The position numbers and the translations under genes were made by a program. A DNA stretch of 9,708 bases from Acidiferrobacter sp. (GTDB lineage: Bacteria > Pseudomonadota > Gammaproteobacteria > Acidiferrobacterales > Acidiferrobacteraceae), in the NCBI GenBank assembly GCA_027335965.1, contig DAHWGZ010000055.1, positions 1 through 9,708 on the forward strand. Reading direction: 5' to 3'. The notes below the pieces were generated by a model that was not told the DNA's origin, did not search any database, and worked only from the letters and a program-made list of their open reading frames with translations. Numbering within the stretch: the first letter of the stretch is position 1; each line of letters begins with the position of its first letter. Positions 1 to 5,775 of the stretch are shown here, one piece after another.

Positions 1-44
1 ACCCACACGAAACCCGGAAGAGCCTAATTGAGAGGAGACAAGTC

Positions 45-569
45 ATGCGTACCTATCCGTTGCGATCGTATCAAGCCCTGCTGGTCATCGTGGCCACGAT
101 TTTTCTGGGACTGCCCAAGGCGTGGGCGGTTCATTACGGCCCGGCATCCTATAATAGTTATCCCGCCTTCTATAACAGCCATCCTTTACCGACACCCACA
201 TTCTTCAAAGGCAAGGTATTGAAGGCCGTGATCGAGGTCGATAGCGCCGCGCCCGCCCGGTGGAACTACGCAGTCGCGGTCCTGACCAATATCGAAAAGG
301 CCTTTGGCAACAACCCCCGGCGCTATCGCCTGGAGCTTGTGGCCTTTGGACCGGGGATACGCATGCTGTCGGTCTGGAATGACGCCCATAACCGGATACC
401 GCTTAAGAAGCTAGCCGCTCACGGCCTGAAGATCCGTGCATGCCACAACGCCATGCTTGCCACTCACCTAGTGCGCAAGGACATATTTACGTTTGCACGC
501 ATAGTTCCCGCCGGCGTCCTCGAGGTCGCCCGCAAGGAGATGCAAGGCTATGCGGCCCTGAAGCCTTGA
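45..569 (+). CDS. Exported DsrE/F-like sulfur-relay family protein
   Basis: This 174-residue protein ends in a C-terminal half typical of DsrE-like proteins. It has a strand of the form LVAFGPGIRML (about 98-108), the segment GLKIRACHNAML with Cys133 (about 127-138), and a closing IVPAGVLEVARKEMQGYAALKP-type tail, which in the family reads VPAGVLEIVRxQxEGYAYIKP. Residues 1-28 form a signal peptide: a basic start, a hydrophobic core and AWA before the likely cleavage site. A Tyr/Pro/Ser-rich linker (about 29-53) then leads into the folded domain, so the protein is probably periplasmic. DsrE-family proteins carry sulfur on a conserved cysteine; Cys133 sits where that residue is expected, but the actual substrate is unknown. 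The ATG has a clear AGGAG at 33-37, seven bases upstream. The gene is followed by a terminator-like hairpin, so it is probably read alone or as the last gene of a unit starting outside the window. The family call is firm, the function is not. Confidence 0.82.
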   Translation: MRTYPLRSYQALLVIVATIFLGLPKAWAVHYGPASYNSYPAFYNSHPLPTPTFFKGKVLKAVIEVDSAAPARWNYAVAVLTNIEKAFGNNPRRYRLELVAFGPGIRMLSVWNDAHNRIPLKKLAAHGLKIRACHNAMLATHLVRKDIFTFARIVPAGVLEVARKEMQGYAALKP

Positions 570-585
570 TGTGACGCCAAAACCC

Positions 586-609
586 GGGGCGGGCGTCAAC
601 GCCCGCCCC
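586..609 (+). terminator. GC-rich hairpin after the DsrE-like gene
   Basis: A perfect 10-bp stem (GGGGCGGGCG / CGCCCGCCCC) closes a TCAA tetraloop, starting 17 bases after the stop codon of the DsrE-like gene. No T-tract follows, so it may act as a weak intrinsic terminator, as a 3'-end stabiliser, or in both directions. The stem is seen directly; the role is inferred from position. Confidence 0.6.
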
Positions 610-1045
610 ATCGACACCCCAATCATCTCCTGACCTATCGTGGATAGCCTTCGTCCTTGATCTGGCGCCGTCGTCACCTTCGGCGAGCCGGATTTCTGGT
701 CACTCCCCCTGCCGGACTCATGCCGCGGGTCACGCGACCCATGGCCGGCAATGATCGTTGCGAATGGGGCCCGCGTCGCAACACCGCCCGACCTGATTTA
801 TGGTTCGAAATTCCAAGCCTGGGGCGCCTGCGTTGATCATGGTCAAAGCCATGTCCTCCGGCAATATGCGCTTCCGGTCCGCATGAAAGCCGCGCGGCCT
901 CGCAAGCCGCCGCTATCGGCACAAGGACGTCGTACAGACGTCGCGGCGCACGCTGGCCTGGCTTTGAGGGGCACAAGCGTTGACGGCGCGCGGGTCCGTC
1001 ACCCGTTCCATGTAACGCGCCCATTATTTCCGTTCATAATAACCA
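610..1045. other. Gene-poor stretch with several short inverted repeats
   Basis: I find no gene I can defend here. Open frames exist on both strands, but none gives a protein I recognise or carries a convincing ribosome binding site. Several small inverted repeats lie close together: GGGTC/GACCC inside 722-745, GTTGCGA/TCGCAAC at 757-782, CATGG/CCATG at 838-853, and two copies of the palindrome GACGTC separated by five bases at 926-942. From about 1020 the sequence becomes AT-rich and leads into the promoter of the lipoprotein genes. The stretch could be decayed coding sequence, a structured RNA, or plain spacer. Confidence 0.5.
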
Positions 1046-1074
1046 TTGTTGTTTTCAAAATCTGGCACTACACT
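1046..1074 (+). promoter_or_regulatory. Candidate sigma70 promoter for the lipoprotein pair
   Basis: TTGTTG at 1046-1051 is a -35-like box, separated by exactly 17 bases from TACACT at 1069-1074, a -10-like box with four of six consensus positions. It lies in the only clearly AT-rich intergenic patch upstream of the lipoprotein genes. A start near 1081 would give a leader of about 180 bases before the ATG at 1263. Confidence 0.45.
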
Positions 1075-1198
1075 TCCGTACGGGGAGACGTTTGTTATGG
1101 TTCCGATATCGAGCAATACATAAAATCTCCGGCTGAAAAGACACGGAGGGAGGGCTTGCGTCCCATCACCACGCACGACCAGCCAGGTTTCGTCCCAG

Positions 1199-1210
1199 CC
1201 CCATATGGGG
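1199..1210. promoter_or_regulatory. 12-bp perfect palindrome CCCCATATGGGG in the leader
   Basis: The palindrome sits between the candidate promoter and the ribosome binding site of the first lipoprotein gene, about 50 bases before its ATG. It could be a binding site for a dimeric regulator. It is too tight to fold as a stable RNA hairpin on its own. The role is not shown by the sequence. Confidence 0.3.
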
Positions 1211-1262
1211 ATGCTTTGCGTGATGGCTGCGTGGACATTTTCGTAAGGGAGAAGACCATAAT

Positions 1263-1784
1263 ATGAATAAAATTCGCGCAATCGTTTCCATTTTGGCGGT
1301 AGCCGCCGCGTCAGGGTGCGCCATGCCCATGACGCCTGGGCAGTTCCGATCGTTTGCGACGGCTCATACCACATTGATGAAGACCGCGACCTTCACGGTC
1401 GATCGTCCCTTCGTGAACGTCGCAAGGACCTTGCGTGTCGAATCCGGGCGCTGCCTCGATAAACGCGTGAATCTGACGTTCATGGAACCGGGAATGTATG
1501 GCACGGAAGTGCAGGGCACAAGCACCAATGTGTATCATTCCACATGGCGCGTCTTGCCCACAGGGGCGGAACTGGCGGTGCAGATGCTGCAAGTCGACGC
1601 CGATTATGTTCAAAAGATCCCTAAGCGTGGCCCCTATGAACTGGTGGCTGACATCAGGCGGCTAGGTCCTCGGAAAACCCATGTTCACGTCTATTACGAC
1701 AGGTTTGGCGCCGACCTGATCTTTACCACGGTGACGGGCTGGGCAACGGGGAAAAATACCGGTTGCCCGGATTTGACGCGATGA
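1263..1784 (+). CDS. Small lipoprotein of unknown function (first of pair)
   Basis: A 173-residue protein that I do not recognise. Residues 1-19 form a type II signal peptide: MNKIR start, hydrophobic core IVSILAVAAA, and lipobox ASGC with Cys19 as the lipidation site. Ala20 at position +2 does not match the usual Asp retention signal, so transfer to the outer membrane is likely. The mature part is rich in short beta-like stretches (for example VNVARTLRVE and THVHVYYDRF) and has two further cysteines, Cys64 in SGRCLD and Cys168 near the C terminus, which could form a disulfide in the periplasm. AAGGGAG at 1245-1251 lies 11 bases before the ATG. The stop codon overlaps the next lipoprotein gene by ATGA, so the two are translationally coupled and probably work together. 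That it is an exported lipoprotein is well supported; any function would be a guess. Confidence 0.8.
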   Translation: MNKIRAIVSILAVAAASGCAMPMTPGQFRSFATAHTTLMKTATFTVDRPFVNVARTLRVESGRCLDKRVNLTFMEPGMYGTEVQGTSTNVYHSTWRVLPTGAELAVQMLQVDADYVQKIPKRGPYELVADIRRLGPRKTHVHVYYDRFGADLIFTTVTGWATGKNTGCPDLTR

Positions 1785-2302
1785 GAACGCCCATCGCGAA
1801 GATCGCGCCATCCCGGTGGCTTGCGGCGGCTGTGCTTCTGTGTTCGGGTCTTCTGGGCGGATGCGCAACCACGAAGCTCTATCGCAACGAACGAGACCTG
1901 AATCTGCGCGTCGCCAGGAATGTGCGGATCGGCTCCCTGTTTTCCAGAATGGTTACCACTCTCCAGATCTACCGCACGGCCGCCGCTTGCCGAACGACGT
2001 ATCTGGGCCTTGTGAGGCTGAACCGCGCCGTGACCAAGATCGGCCTGCCAACGGGCCAGCGACTGCTGGTTCTGGTGGATTTCTCCCGGTTTGGCCTGTT
2101 TTCTGAAGCGGGAGACATGAGCGATGAAGCCACATTGGAGCTGCGCCCCGGCTACCGCTATCGGCTCGACGTGCGCTATGTGGGCGACATCTACGGCCTC
2201 GCCTTGTTTGCCAAGGCGCCGACGCGCGGGGCGCGCTGGCAAAGACTGCGCCAGGATTCTGCGGGCCGGTGCCATATTGCCAATGGGACGGAGTGGGGGT
2301 AG
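1781..2302 (+). CDS. Small lipoprotein of unknown function (second of pair)
   Basis: I chose the ATG at 1781 because it overlaps the upstream stop as ATGA. An in-frame TTG at 1763 would add six residues with no benefit. The 173-residue product has a basic N terminus, a hydrophobic segment (about 13-25) and the lipobox LGGC with Cys28, followed by Ala at +2. Two more cysteines lie at 70 (AAACRTTY) and 164 (AGRCHIAN), mirroring the two extra cysteines of the upstream lipoprotein. Segments such as QRLLVLVDFSRFGLF and YRYRLDVRYVGDIYGLALF look like beta strands. I do not recognise the family. Equal length, same layout and same cysteine number suggest that the pair are distant paralogues or two subunits of one envelope complex. 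A GC hairpin follows 28 bases after the stop. Confidence 0.78.
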   Translation: MRTPIAKIAPSRWLAAAVLLCSGLLGGCATTKLYRNERDLNLRVARNVRIGSLFSRMVTTLQIYRTAAACRTTYLGLVRLNRAVTKIGLPTGQRLLVLVDFSRFGLFSEAGDMSDEATLELRPGYRYRLDVRYVGDIYGLALFAKAPTRGARWQRLRQDSAGRCHIANGTEWG

Positions 2303-2330
2303 ACGAGCGGGTCGCGCGGATCGTGAATGT

Positions 2331-2351
2331 CCCGCCATGGATCAAGGCGGG
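2331..2351 (+). terminator. Possible terminator after the lipoprotein pair
   Basis: CCCGCC and GGCGGG pair around a nine-base loop, followed by CTTT. It begins 28 bases after the stop codon of the second lipoprotein gene. The stem is short and the T-run only three bases, so termination would be weak. Confidence 0.35.
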
Positions 2352-2442
2352 CTTTCGGGCGCCGCGGAAGAGAAAGCCCACAGGGAGATGGGCGGCGCTA
2401 CCCGGCTGCGGGATGCGTCGCGCGAGCAGGCGCGGGCCATGG

Positions 2443-2571
2443 AGGGCCGCGTTCTTCATGGCGCCGCCGATCGTCGATCGCATCAAGCGCCCGCTCGGGT
2501 GCCTGTCTCCCGAACGCTTCAAGCAGGAGCGCGGCCTGAACCGGGCGTCCGTGATTTTGGAGGGACATTAA
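2443..2571 (+). pseudogene. Remnant of an IS3-family transposase C terminus
   Basis: The frame ending at the TAA at 2569-2571 reads RAAFF, then about ten diverged residues, then RPLGCLSPERFKQERGLN. IS3-family OrfB transposases typically end RAAIFEYIEVFYNRxRRHSALGYLSPxxFE. The order RAA, F, R, LGxLSPERF is therefore retained, while the HSA and NR residues are lost or changed and the spacing is about three residues short. No catalytic DDE core is present upstream, so only the last part of the gene is left. A candidate right terminal repeat overlaps its 3' end. The match is by eye and short; a chance resemblance in a GC-rich frame is possible. The remnant lies where composition changes, as expected for an old insertion site. 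Confidence 0.42.
2547..2567 (-). repeat. Candidate right terminal inverted repeat of the IS3 remnant
   Basis: Read on the minus strand this stretch starts TGTCCCTCCAAAATC and ends CGGAC. Many IS3-family ends begin with TG and have a C-run, an A-run and then a GGAC-like end (for example TGTACTGACCCCCAAAAG). I could not find a matching left end in the window, so the element is not intact. Confidence 0.35.
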
Positions 2572-2764
2572 GCCATCGCGCCGCCCGACATGCCGCAAGC
2601 ACTCTATCCAAAGCGGTGTGCTCCCTCCCCTTTCGGCCCGCTCCTGATATGATGCCTCCTGGCGGGCCGGATGCGGCATAAAGAACGCCAATCTTCGCAT
2701 GTCGGTACGATCCGTCCTGCAGCGGCATGTTCAGGGCACACCAAAAGAGCACCCGGAGTCATAG
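2572..2764. other. Spacer before the phosphatase gene
   Basis: No gene is visible. TATGAT at 2648-2653 resembles a -10 box and could serve the phosphatase gene, but no acceptable -35 box lies 16-18 bases upstream, so I do not call a promoter. ACCCGGAG (2751-2758) provides the ribosome binding site for the ATG at 2765. Confidence 0.4.
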
Positions 2765-3316
2765 ATGGCCAGAACCTCGCTCACGCATCCCTTGATGATC
2801 GCGGCGGTATCCGCGGGGCCCGCGCTGGGGCGCGTCGGCATCACCTTTTGCCCGGGCAAATACGACCCGAACGCCCTCACCGGCTCTTGGGACCGCGACC
2901 TTTCCCTCGACCTCGACGCCATCCGGGATTGGGGGGCGGCGGCCGTCGTCACCCTCCTGAGACAAGAGGAATTCGCCCTCCTGCGCGTGGAACGACTGGG
3001 GCCGGAAGTGCGCCACAGGGGCATGCTGTGGTTCCACCTTCCGATCACGGACGTGTCGATACCTGATGGGGAATTCGCCAAGACCTGGGAGGCCGCGGGC
3101 CACACGCTTCGAAAACTGCTACGCGGCGGGAAAGACATCCTGGTCCATTGCCGCGGCGGGCTTGGGCGGGCCGGCACGATCGCGGCGCGCCTTTTGGTTG
3201 AACTCGGCATGGAGCCCGCGACCGCCATCGAGCGGGTTCGCGCCGTACGTCCGGGCGCCATCGAGACATCCGGGCAGGAAAACTACGTCCTGGGCATCCG
3301 TTCGCGTTCGGCATGA
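2765..3316 (+). CDS. CDKN3-like dual-specificity protein phosphatase
   Basis: The 183-residue protein has the tyrosine/dual-specificity phosphatase loop HCRGGLGRAGT at 128-138, with Cys129 as nucleophile and Arg135 as phosphate-binding residue. Asp96 in LPITD is placed to be the general acid. The N-terminal signature GITFCPGK...TGSWDRDL (about 25-47) and the later RPGAIETSGQENYV (162-175) are the usual marks of the CDKN3-like bacterial subfamily. There is no signal peptide or membrane segment, so it is cytosolic. The reaction would be hydrolysis of phosphotyrosine or phosphoserine/threonine on a partner, or of a small phosphorylated molecule; nothing in the window names the substrate. CGGAG at 2753-2757 supports the ATG. 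It is a single-gene unit that converges on the minus-strand operon. The family call is firm; the physiological role is open. Confidence 0.88.
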   Translation: MARTSLTHPLMIAAVSAGPALGRVGITFCPGKYDPNALTGSWDRDLSLDLDAIRDWGAAAVVTLLRQEEFALLRVERLGPEVRHRGMLWFHLPITDVSIPDGEFAKTWEAAGHTLRKLLRGGKDILVHCRGGLGRAGTIAARLLVELGMEPATAIERVRAVRPGAIETSGQENYVLGIRSRSA

Positions 3317-3319
3317 AGC

Positions 3320-3384
3320 CGGGGGCACGCGGGCGCGCGCCCCGGTCCCCCGCATCGCAAAGGCCGGGCCTCCGCGCGGGGCCC
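3320..3384. terminator. Two GC hairpins between convergent genes
   Basis: The 75-base gap between the phosphatase stop and the pgsA stop contains two hairpins. The first (3320-3352) pairs CGGGGG with CCCCCG outside an internal loop and GGGCGC with GCGCCC inside. The second (3366-3384) pairs GGGCC with GGCCC. Neither has a T-tract on either strand. Being between convergent genes, they probably limit read-through in both directions. Confidence 0.5.
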
Positions 3385-3391
3385 ATGACGG

Positions 3392-3985
3392 CTAGCGCGC
3401 ACCATCCTCCGTCCTCGTGAGCTCCGGCCACGCCGCCTTCAGGTAAACCCCCATCGACCAGAGCGTGAGCAGGGCCGCCACATAAAGAAGGATCTCTCCC
3501 GCCCTAAACGCCGAGACGCCGACGACCGGCCGCTCGTAGAGCAGCAGCAGGATTGCCACCATCTGCACGCCGGTCTTGAACTTGCCCACCACCGACACCG
3601 CAACACTCTTGCGCTTACCCACCTCCGCCATCCACTCGCGCAGCGCCGAGACGGCGATCTCGCGACCGATAATGACCAACACGACGACGGAAAAGAGCGA
3701 GGTGCTGAGCAGTGGTGGATGGAGCTTGGGATTGGCCACGATCATGATGAGCGCCGCCGCCACCATCAATTTGTCCGCCACCGGATCGAGAAAGGCCCCG
3801 AACGCCGATGACTGGTTCCACCGGCGCGCGAGATAGCCATCCAGCCAGTCGGTAAGCGCCGCCAGCAAGAAGAACCCGGCGGTCCCGACATTGGCCCACG
3901 ACACCGGCAGGAAATACACGAGCACGAACACCGGGATGAGGGCGATTCTCAGCAACGTCAGAATATTGGGCGCATTCAGGGGCAC
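3392..3985 (-). CDS. pgsA: CDP-diacylglycerol--glycerol-3-phosphate phosphatidyltransferase
   Basis: PgsA joins CDP-diacylglycerol and sn-glycerol-3-phosphate to phosphatidylglycerol phosphate, the committed step to phosphatidylglycerol and cardiolipin, at the inner membrane. The CDP-alcohol phosphatidyltransferase motif D-x2-DG-x2-AR-x8-G-x3-D-x3-D is complete: Asp46, Asp49, Gly50, Ala53, Arg54, Gly63, Asp67, Asp71. Further family marks are the segment REIAVSALREWMAEVGKR and the tail AALLTLWSMGVYL. Several hydrophobic helices fill the rest, and the length (197) is normal. The start is a GTG at 3983-3985, ten bases inside the end of uvrC. It gives the N terminus MPLNAPNILTLLRI, which aligns well with MQFNIPTLLTLFRV of E. 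coli PgsA, and AAGGCG lies just upstream. The gene directly downstream of uvrC matches the enterobacterial order. It ends the operon and has TAG as its stop. Confidence 0.96.
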   Translation of the reverse strand: MPLNAPNILTLLRIALIPVFVLVYFLPVSWANVGTAGFFLLAALTDWLDGYLARRWNQSSAFGAFLDPVADKLMVAAALIMIVANPKLHPPLLSTSLFSVVVLVIIGREIAVSALREWMAEVGKRKSVAVSVVGKFKTGVQMVAILLLLYERPVVGVSAFRAGEILLYVAALLTLWSMGVYLKAAWPELTRTEDGAR

Positions 3986-5775
3986 GGTTCGCCTTTGGCA
4001 TGAAAGATGTCATAGATACGGCGCGCAAGCTCCCTACTGATGCCCGGAAGCCGCTCGAGATCGGCAAGTTCGGCCTGCGCCACGAAACGCGTGCCTCCCA
4101 AGGCCTTGACCAGGGTCTGGCGGCGCTTCGGCCCGACCCCGGGGATGCTGTCGAGGTCCGATACGAGCCGCGCCTTGGCGCGCCGCGCGCGATGCCCGGT
4201 TATGGCAAATCGGTGGGCCTCGTCGCGCACCGACGCCAAAAACACCAAGGCCGCGGGCGCGTGATCGAGAGTGAAGGGTTCGGCGCGCCCCGGCTCGTGG
4301 AACTCCTCATCCCCGAATCGACGCTCCGGCCCCTTGGCGATGCCCAGGATCCGCGCCTCCAGTCCCAGGCCCTGCAAGGCCTCGTGGGCGCGCGCCACCT
4401 GCCCCGCGCCACCGTCGATCAGCACGAGATCGGGCAGCGGGGCCTTGGCGTAGCGGCGCGCGACCGCCTGGCCAATGGCCGCATAGTCGTCCCCGGCGCC
4501 CACGCCCTCGATATGGAAACGCCGATAGTCGCTCTTGATCGGCCCGTCCGGTCCGAACACCACGCACGAAGCCACGGGCAGCTCGCCTTGCGTGTGACTG
4601 ATATCAAAGCATTCGACACGCGTGGCCGCGGTCAGCGAAAGGGCCGCCGTCATCGCCGCAAAGCGCGCCGCGTGGCCGGCGCGCTCCGCGCGCCTGCGGC
4701 GCAGGGCATCGACGGCGTTGGTCCGCGCCAAGGCCACCCACTGGCGGGGGATTCCGCGCGCGGGTACCGCTATCGTCACCGCATGCCCGGAGTCCACGCG
4801 CAGCGCCTGGGCGATCCACTCGCGCCCCGGGACCGGGGTCCCGAGATAGATGTGCGTGGGTGGCGATTGCCCGAGATAATATTGCGGGAGAAGGGCCGCC
4901 AGCGCCTCCTCGGCGGACAAGGCCTCGGGGACGCGCGGAAAGAGCGTCTTGCAGCCCAACTGCCGCCCCCCGCGCACCGCCAGGATCGCGACGGCCAGCA
5001 CGCCCTCCTCCTCGGCCACCGCCAGGACGTCGGCATCACCCTTGTCGTTGTCCACGTACTGGCGCTCCTGCACGGCGCTCAAAAGCACCACGCGATCGCG
5101 CAGTCGCGCGGCCTGCTCGAAATCGAGCCTTGCCGCGGCCTCGCTCATCTGCCGCTTCAAGTCGCCGAGCAGCGTCTTGTTGCGCCCCTCGAGAAACCAC
5201 AAGGTGTGCTCGACATCGCGCGCATAGGTGTCCTTGTCCACGAGCCCGACGCACGGCCCGGAACATCGGTGGATCTGATATTGCAGGCACGGGCGCGTGC
5301 GGTTGCGGAACACCGAGTCCTCACACTGGCGGACCGGGAACACCCGCTGGAGGAGATTCAGGGTCTCGCGCACGGCGGTGGCGCTGGGGTAGGGTCCGAA
5401 ATAGCGCCCGGGCTCGCGGCGCGCGCCGCGATGAAACCCCAGCCGGAGGAAATCCGAAGCCCCGCCGAGAAAGATCATTGGGTAGCTTTTATCGTCTCTT
5501 AACAAGACGTTATAGCGAGGTCTTAAAGATTTTATGAGGTTGTTTTCGAGCAGCAGGGCCTCGGTCTCGGTGTGCGTCACCGTGACCTCGATATGGCGCA
5601 CGGCGGCCATCAACGAGGCGATCCGCGGGCTCTTCGCGGGCCTGAGGTAGCTGCTCACGCGCCGGCGCAGGCTCACGGCCTTGCCGACATAGAGCACCAC
5701 CCCACCCTCGTCCAGCATGCGGTAGACCCCCGGGCAATCCCCCAGACCTCGCACCAACTCGCGTAGATCGCTCAT
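3976..5775 (-). CDS. uvrC: Excinuclease ABC subunit C
   Basis: UvrC makes both incisions around a lesion after UvrA/UvrB have loaded. I take the ATG at 5773-5775 (product 599 residues). The frame is open for 33 codons more, but that part lies within the upstream gene, and the ATG overlaps its stop as ATGA with GAGG just before it. The N-terminal GIY-YIG nuclease has GVY at 16-18, YVG at 29-31, Arg39 and Glu77. Cys151, Cys163, Cys171 and Cys175 match the cysteine set reported to bind a 4Fe-4S cluster. A UVR helix pair (about 205-240, LDFEQAARLRDRV) contacts UvrB. The C-terminal RNase H-like nuclease shows Asp391 (FDISH), Asp430 (GDDY), Asp454 (IDGG) and His521 (DEAHRFA). Tandem helix-hairpin-helix motifs occupy about 540-595. 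All catalytic residues are present. Codons 81-99 are strikingly AT-rich (see the separate entry). Confidence 0.97.
   Translation of the reverse strand: MSDLRELVRGLGDCPGVYRMLDEGGVVLYVGKAVSLRRRVSSYLRPAKSPRIASLMAAVRHIEVTVTHTETEALLLENNLIKSLRPRYNVLLRDDKSYPMIFLGGASDFLRLGFHRGARREPGRYFGPYPSATAVRETLNLLQRVFPVRQCEDSVFRNRTRPCLQYQIHRCSGPCVGLVDKDTYARDVEHTLWFLEGRNKTLLGDLKRQMSEAAARLDFEQAARLRDRVVLLSAVQERQYVDNDKGDADVLAVAEEEGVLAVAILAVRGGRQLGCKTLFPRVPEALSAEEALAALLPQYYLGQSPPTHIYLGTPVPGREWIAQALRVDSGHAVTIAVPARGIPRQWVALARTNAVDALRRRRAERAGHAARFAAMTAALSLTAATRVECFDISHTQGELPVASCVVFGPDGPIKSDYRRFHIEGVGAGDDYAAIGQAVARRYAKAPLPDLVLIDGGAGQVARAHEALQGLGLEARILGIAKGPERRFGDEEFHEPGRAEPFTLDHAPAALVFLASVRDEAHRFAITGHRARRAKARLVSDLDSIPGVGPKRRQTLVKALGGTRFVAQAELADLERLPGISRELARRIYDIFHAKGEPCP
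5481..5550 (-). other. AT-rich rare-codon island inside uvrC
   Basis: This 70-base stretch has 26 G+C, against 48 of 70 in the adjacent 5551-5620 and 47 of 70 in 5411-5480. It spans uvrC codons 76-99 and uses ATA, AAA, TCT, TTA, AGA, CCT, TTG, TTA, AGA and AAA, codons that are otherwise scarce in this GC-rich gene. The encoded residues (LIKSLRPRYNVLLRDDKSYP) are the conserved end of the GIY-YIG domain, so the protein is not damaged. The cause is unknown. Confidence 0.7.

Noticed and set aside
801..815. GGTTCGAAATTCC, resembling the T-loop of a tRNA
   Set aside because: The flanks do not form a T-stem, and no acceptor, D or anticodon arm can be placed upstream.
751..1266. A 171-codon plus-strand frame whose stop overlaps the first lipoprotein ATG as ATGA
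   Set aside because: The overlap made it tempting, but there is no ribosome binding site I trust at 751, no recognisable domain, and the frame crosses the AT-rich patch holding the candidate promoter. A decayed or fast-evolving gene cannot be fully excluded.
674..1374. Two minus-strand frames of 116 codons each (674-1024 and 1024-1374)
   Set aside because: No domain, no ribosome binding site, and the second runs over the promoter, the leader and the lipoprotein start.
2648..2653. TATGAT as a -10 box for the phosphatase gene
   Set aside because: No -35-like sequence lies at proper spacing; the upstream bases are a C-rich run.
2337..2681. A plus-strand frame beginning MDQGGLSGAAEEKAHREM
   Set aside because: Its first part looks protein-like, but it overlaps the IS3-like remnant in another frame, degenerates after about 60 codons, has no ribosome binding site and starts inside the loop of the hairpin at 2331-2351.
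4000..5502. A 500-codon open frame on the plus strand, antisense to uvrC
   Set aside because: It is a shadow of uvrC caused by GC bias. It stops exactly at the AT-rich island, where TTA codons supply antisense stops.
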